From Reichenbachiella sp. (GTDB lineage: Bacteria > Bacteroidota > Bacteroidia > Cytophagales > Cyclobacteriaceae): 64,000 nt of DNA. The stretch lies in assembly GCF_033344935.1 (NCBI RefSeq), contig NZ_JAWPMM010000001.1:620001-684000 (forward strand), read 5' to 3'. Below, one piece after another: positions 62,850 through 64,000 of the stretch (position 1 is its first letter; each line of letters opens with the position of its first letter). The notes below the pieces were generated by a model. The model saw only the letters and a list, made by a program, of their open reading frames with translations. It was not told where the DNA came from and did not search any database. Made by a program: the position numbers and the translations under genes.

Positions 62850-63575
62850 ATGGGAGACGGAAGTAAGAAAAAAGCGCACGTTGAGAAAATAAAAAAAGCT
62901 TTTAAAGACAAAAACTGGAATGAAATTAAAAGTGCGGACTCATGGGTGATTTTCAAAGTCATGTCTGAGTTTGTGGAAGGGTTTGAAAAGTTGGCAAAGA
63001 TTGGCCCTTGCGTTTCCATCTTTGGTTCAGCTAGAACCAAACCTGATCATAAGTACTACAAAATGGCAGAGGAGATCTCAGCCAAATTAGTCCGTCATGG
63101 ATATGGGGTGATCACTGGAGGTGGGCCAGGTATCATGGAAGCCGGTAACAAAGGTGCGCATAGTGAAAAAGGAAAATCTGTGGGTTTGAATATTGACCTT
63201 CCCTTCGAGCAAAACAATAATATTTACATCGACCAGGATAAGTTGATCAACTTCGATTATTTCTTTGTAAGAAAGGTGATGTTCGTTCGATATTCGCAGG
63301 GTTTTATCGTTATGCCTGGTGGCTTTGGTACTCTAGATGAAATGTTTGAAGCTTTGACTTTGATTCAAACACTGAAAATTGAAAAATTTCCAATCGTTTT
63401 GGTGAGTAAAGCCTATTGGGGAGGGTTAGTTGATTGGTTGAAAGACGTTTTGCTCAAGGAGAAAAATATTAATGCGGATGACCTGGACCTATTCCATCTG
63501 GTAGAGACTGAGGAAGAAGCAGTGGCAGTGATCGACAACTTCTACAACCAGTACAAACTATCTCCAAATTTCTAA
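62850..63575 (+). CDS. TIGR00730-family Rossmann-fold protein (LOG-like nucleotide 5'-monophosphate phosphoribohydrolase)
   Basis: 241 residues. The family signature PGGxGTxxE is in PGGFGTLDEMFE, with GGGPGIMEAGNKGA at the nucleotide pocket and GSARTKPDHKYYK before it. Homologues called LOG release free cytokinin-type bases from nucleoside monophosphates. In bacteria the role is often in purine salvage or unknown. It is 31 bases before uvrA. Confidence 0.88.
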   Translation: MGDGSKKKAHVEKIKKAFKDKNWNEIKSADSWVIFKVMSEFVEGFEKLAKIGPCVSIFGSARTKPDHKYYKMAEEISAKLVRHGYGVITGGGPGIMEAGNKGAHSEKGKSVGLNIDLPFEQNNNIYIDQDKLINFDYFFVRKVMFVRYSQGFIVMPGGFGTLDEMFEALTLIQTLKIEKFPIVLVSKAYWGGLVDWLKDVLLKEKNINADDLDLFHLVETEEEAVAVIDNFYNQYKLSPNF

Positions 63576-63606
63576 TAATTGAAAACTTAATACCTGCAAA
63601 AGAATA

Positions 63607-64000
63607 ATGGCAAAAGCGGCAGAAACTGAGGATCTGGAACTAACCGTTCTGGATTCCTTGGAAGGGGAACATACGGATTACATCGAAGTGTATGGTGCGC
63701 GCGAGCACAACCTTAAGAATATCGATGTTAAGTTCAAGAGAAATCAGTTGGTGGTCATTACGGGCATCAGCGGTAGCGGCAAGTCATCCCTAGCTTTTGA
63801 CACCATCTATGCAGAAGGCCAGCGTCGCTATATGGAAAGCTTTTCTGCCTATGCGAGAAGTTTCATGGGAGACATGGAGCGTCCAGATGTAGACAAGATC
63901 AACGGGCTTTCCCCCGTAATTTCAATTGAACAAAAAACAACTAGTCGAAACCCAAGGTCTACCGTCGGGACGGTCACTGAGGTATATGATTTCATGCGAC
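63607..64000 (+). CDS. uvrA: UvrABC excision nuclease subunit A, N-terminal part (runs off the right edge)
   Basis: The first 131 residues are present. The N-terminus is ordinary, then [18 protein letters not shown], the Walker A loop [35 protein letters not shown] and the beginning of the zinc-domain region ([25 protein letters not shown]). UvrA scans DNA and loads UvrB at lesions. The rest lies outside the window. Confidence 0.95.
   Translation, partial: MAKAAETEDLELTVLDSLEGEHTDYIEVYGAREHNLKNIDVKFKRNQLVVITGISGSGKSSLAFDTIYAEGQRRYMESFSAYARSFMGDMERPDVDKINGLSPVISIEQKTTSRNPRSTVGTVTEVYDFMR

Noticed and set aside
1-64000. CRISPR arrays, insertion sequences with transposase, rRNA, prophage
   Set aside because: No regularly spaced repeats, transposase motifs, rRNA sequence or phage genes were seen on either strand.

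Overview
The window is chromosomal DNA of a Bacteroidota bacterium, most likely a marine Cytophagales member (a Reichenbachiella/Marivirga-like genus is my guess, not proven). The support is: type IX secretion genes (porZ and two PorG-like barrels), an ECF sigma/FecR/TonB-receptor module, lipoproteins with Bacteroidota-style signals, promoters of the TAnnTTTG (-7) type instead of E. coli -35/-10 boxes, and the gene order nadK / porG / uppS / bamA / ompH / ompH. Coding density is high. No gene-free stretch exceeds 300 bases. There is no phage, transposase, CRISPR array or rRNA.

Layout. 1-2542 (minus): end of an exopolysaccharide operon (glycosyltransferase, Wza-like export lipoprotein, truncated Wzz-like chain-length protein). 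2659-8439: hflX, a FISUMP-domain secreted protein, then an unknown membrane protein, a UbiA prenyltransferase, purN and purH. 8546-14050: complete rod-shape operon mreB-mreC-mreD-pbp2-rodA. 14051-22760: two minus-strand unknowns, ferredoxin, tdk-porZ-recO, a DUF4399 lipoprotein, a 2-oxoglutarate oxygenase, chrA, and a DUF7079 gene that looks frameshifted. 22764-32698 (minus): a long envelope operon (yqeY, cvpA, hydrolase, CBS protein, nadK, two PorG-like proteins, uppS, bamA, two ompH) closed by a strong terminator. 32729-39681: pdxJ, hydrolase, RsmI-like methylase, metK, a DsbD-like reductase and an M23 peptidase. 39765-43127: nitroreductase, then a small biosynthetic locus (type III polyketide synthase plus methyltransferase, divergent from a second UbiA prenyltransferase). 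43136-47377: ECF sigma, FecR and TonB-dependent receptor. 47506-47579: tRNA-Pro with the unusual anticodon AGG behind a structured leader. 48173-48303: a short element with terminal inverted repeats. 48384-64000: mixed housekeeping and small genes (bestrophin, GT2, VOC proteins, lipA, OsmC, cysS, CPA2 antiporter, epimerase, LOG-like protein, start of uvrA).

How it fits together. Three blocks serve the envelope: cell-wall elongation (mre/pbp2/rodA), outer-membrane assembly (ompH, bamA, uppS, PorG-like) and type IX secretion (porZ, PorG-like). Most of the rest is core metabolism. The best candidates for something less described are the type III PKS/methyltransferase/UbiA locus, the AGG proline tRNA with its tRNA-like leader, the in-frame TAG junction of the two polysaccharide genes, the 131-bp inverted-repeat element, and the interlocked promoters between yqeY and pdxJ. 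I saw no convincing entirely new defence or mobile system.
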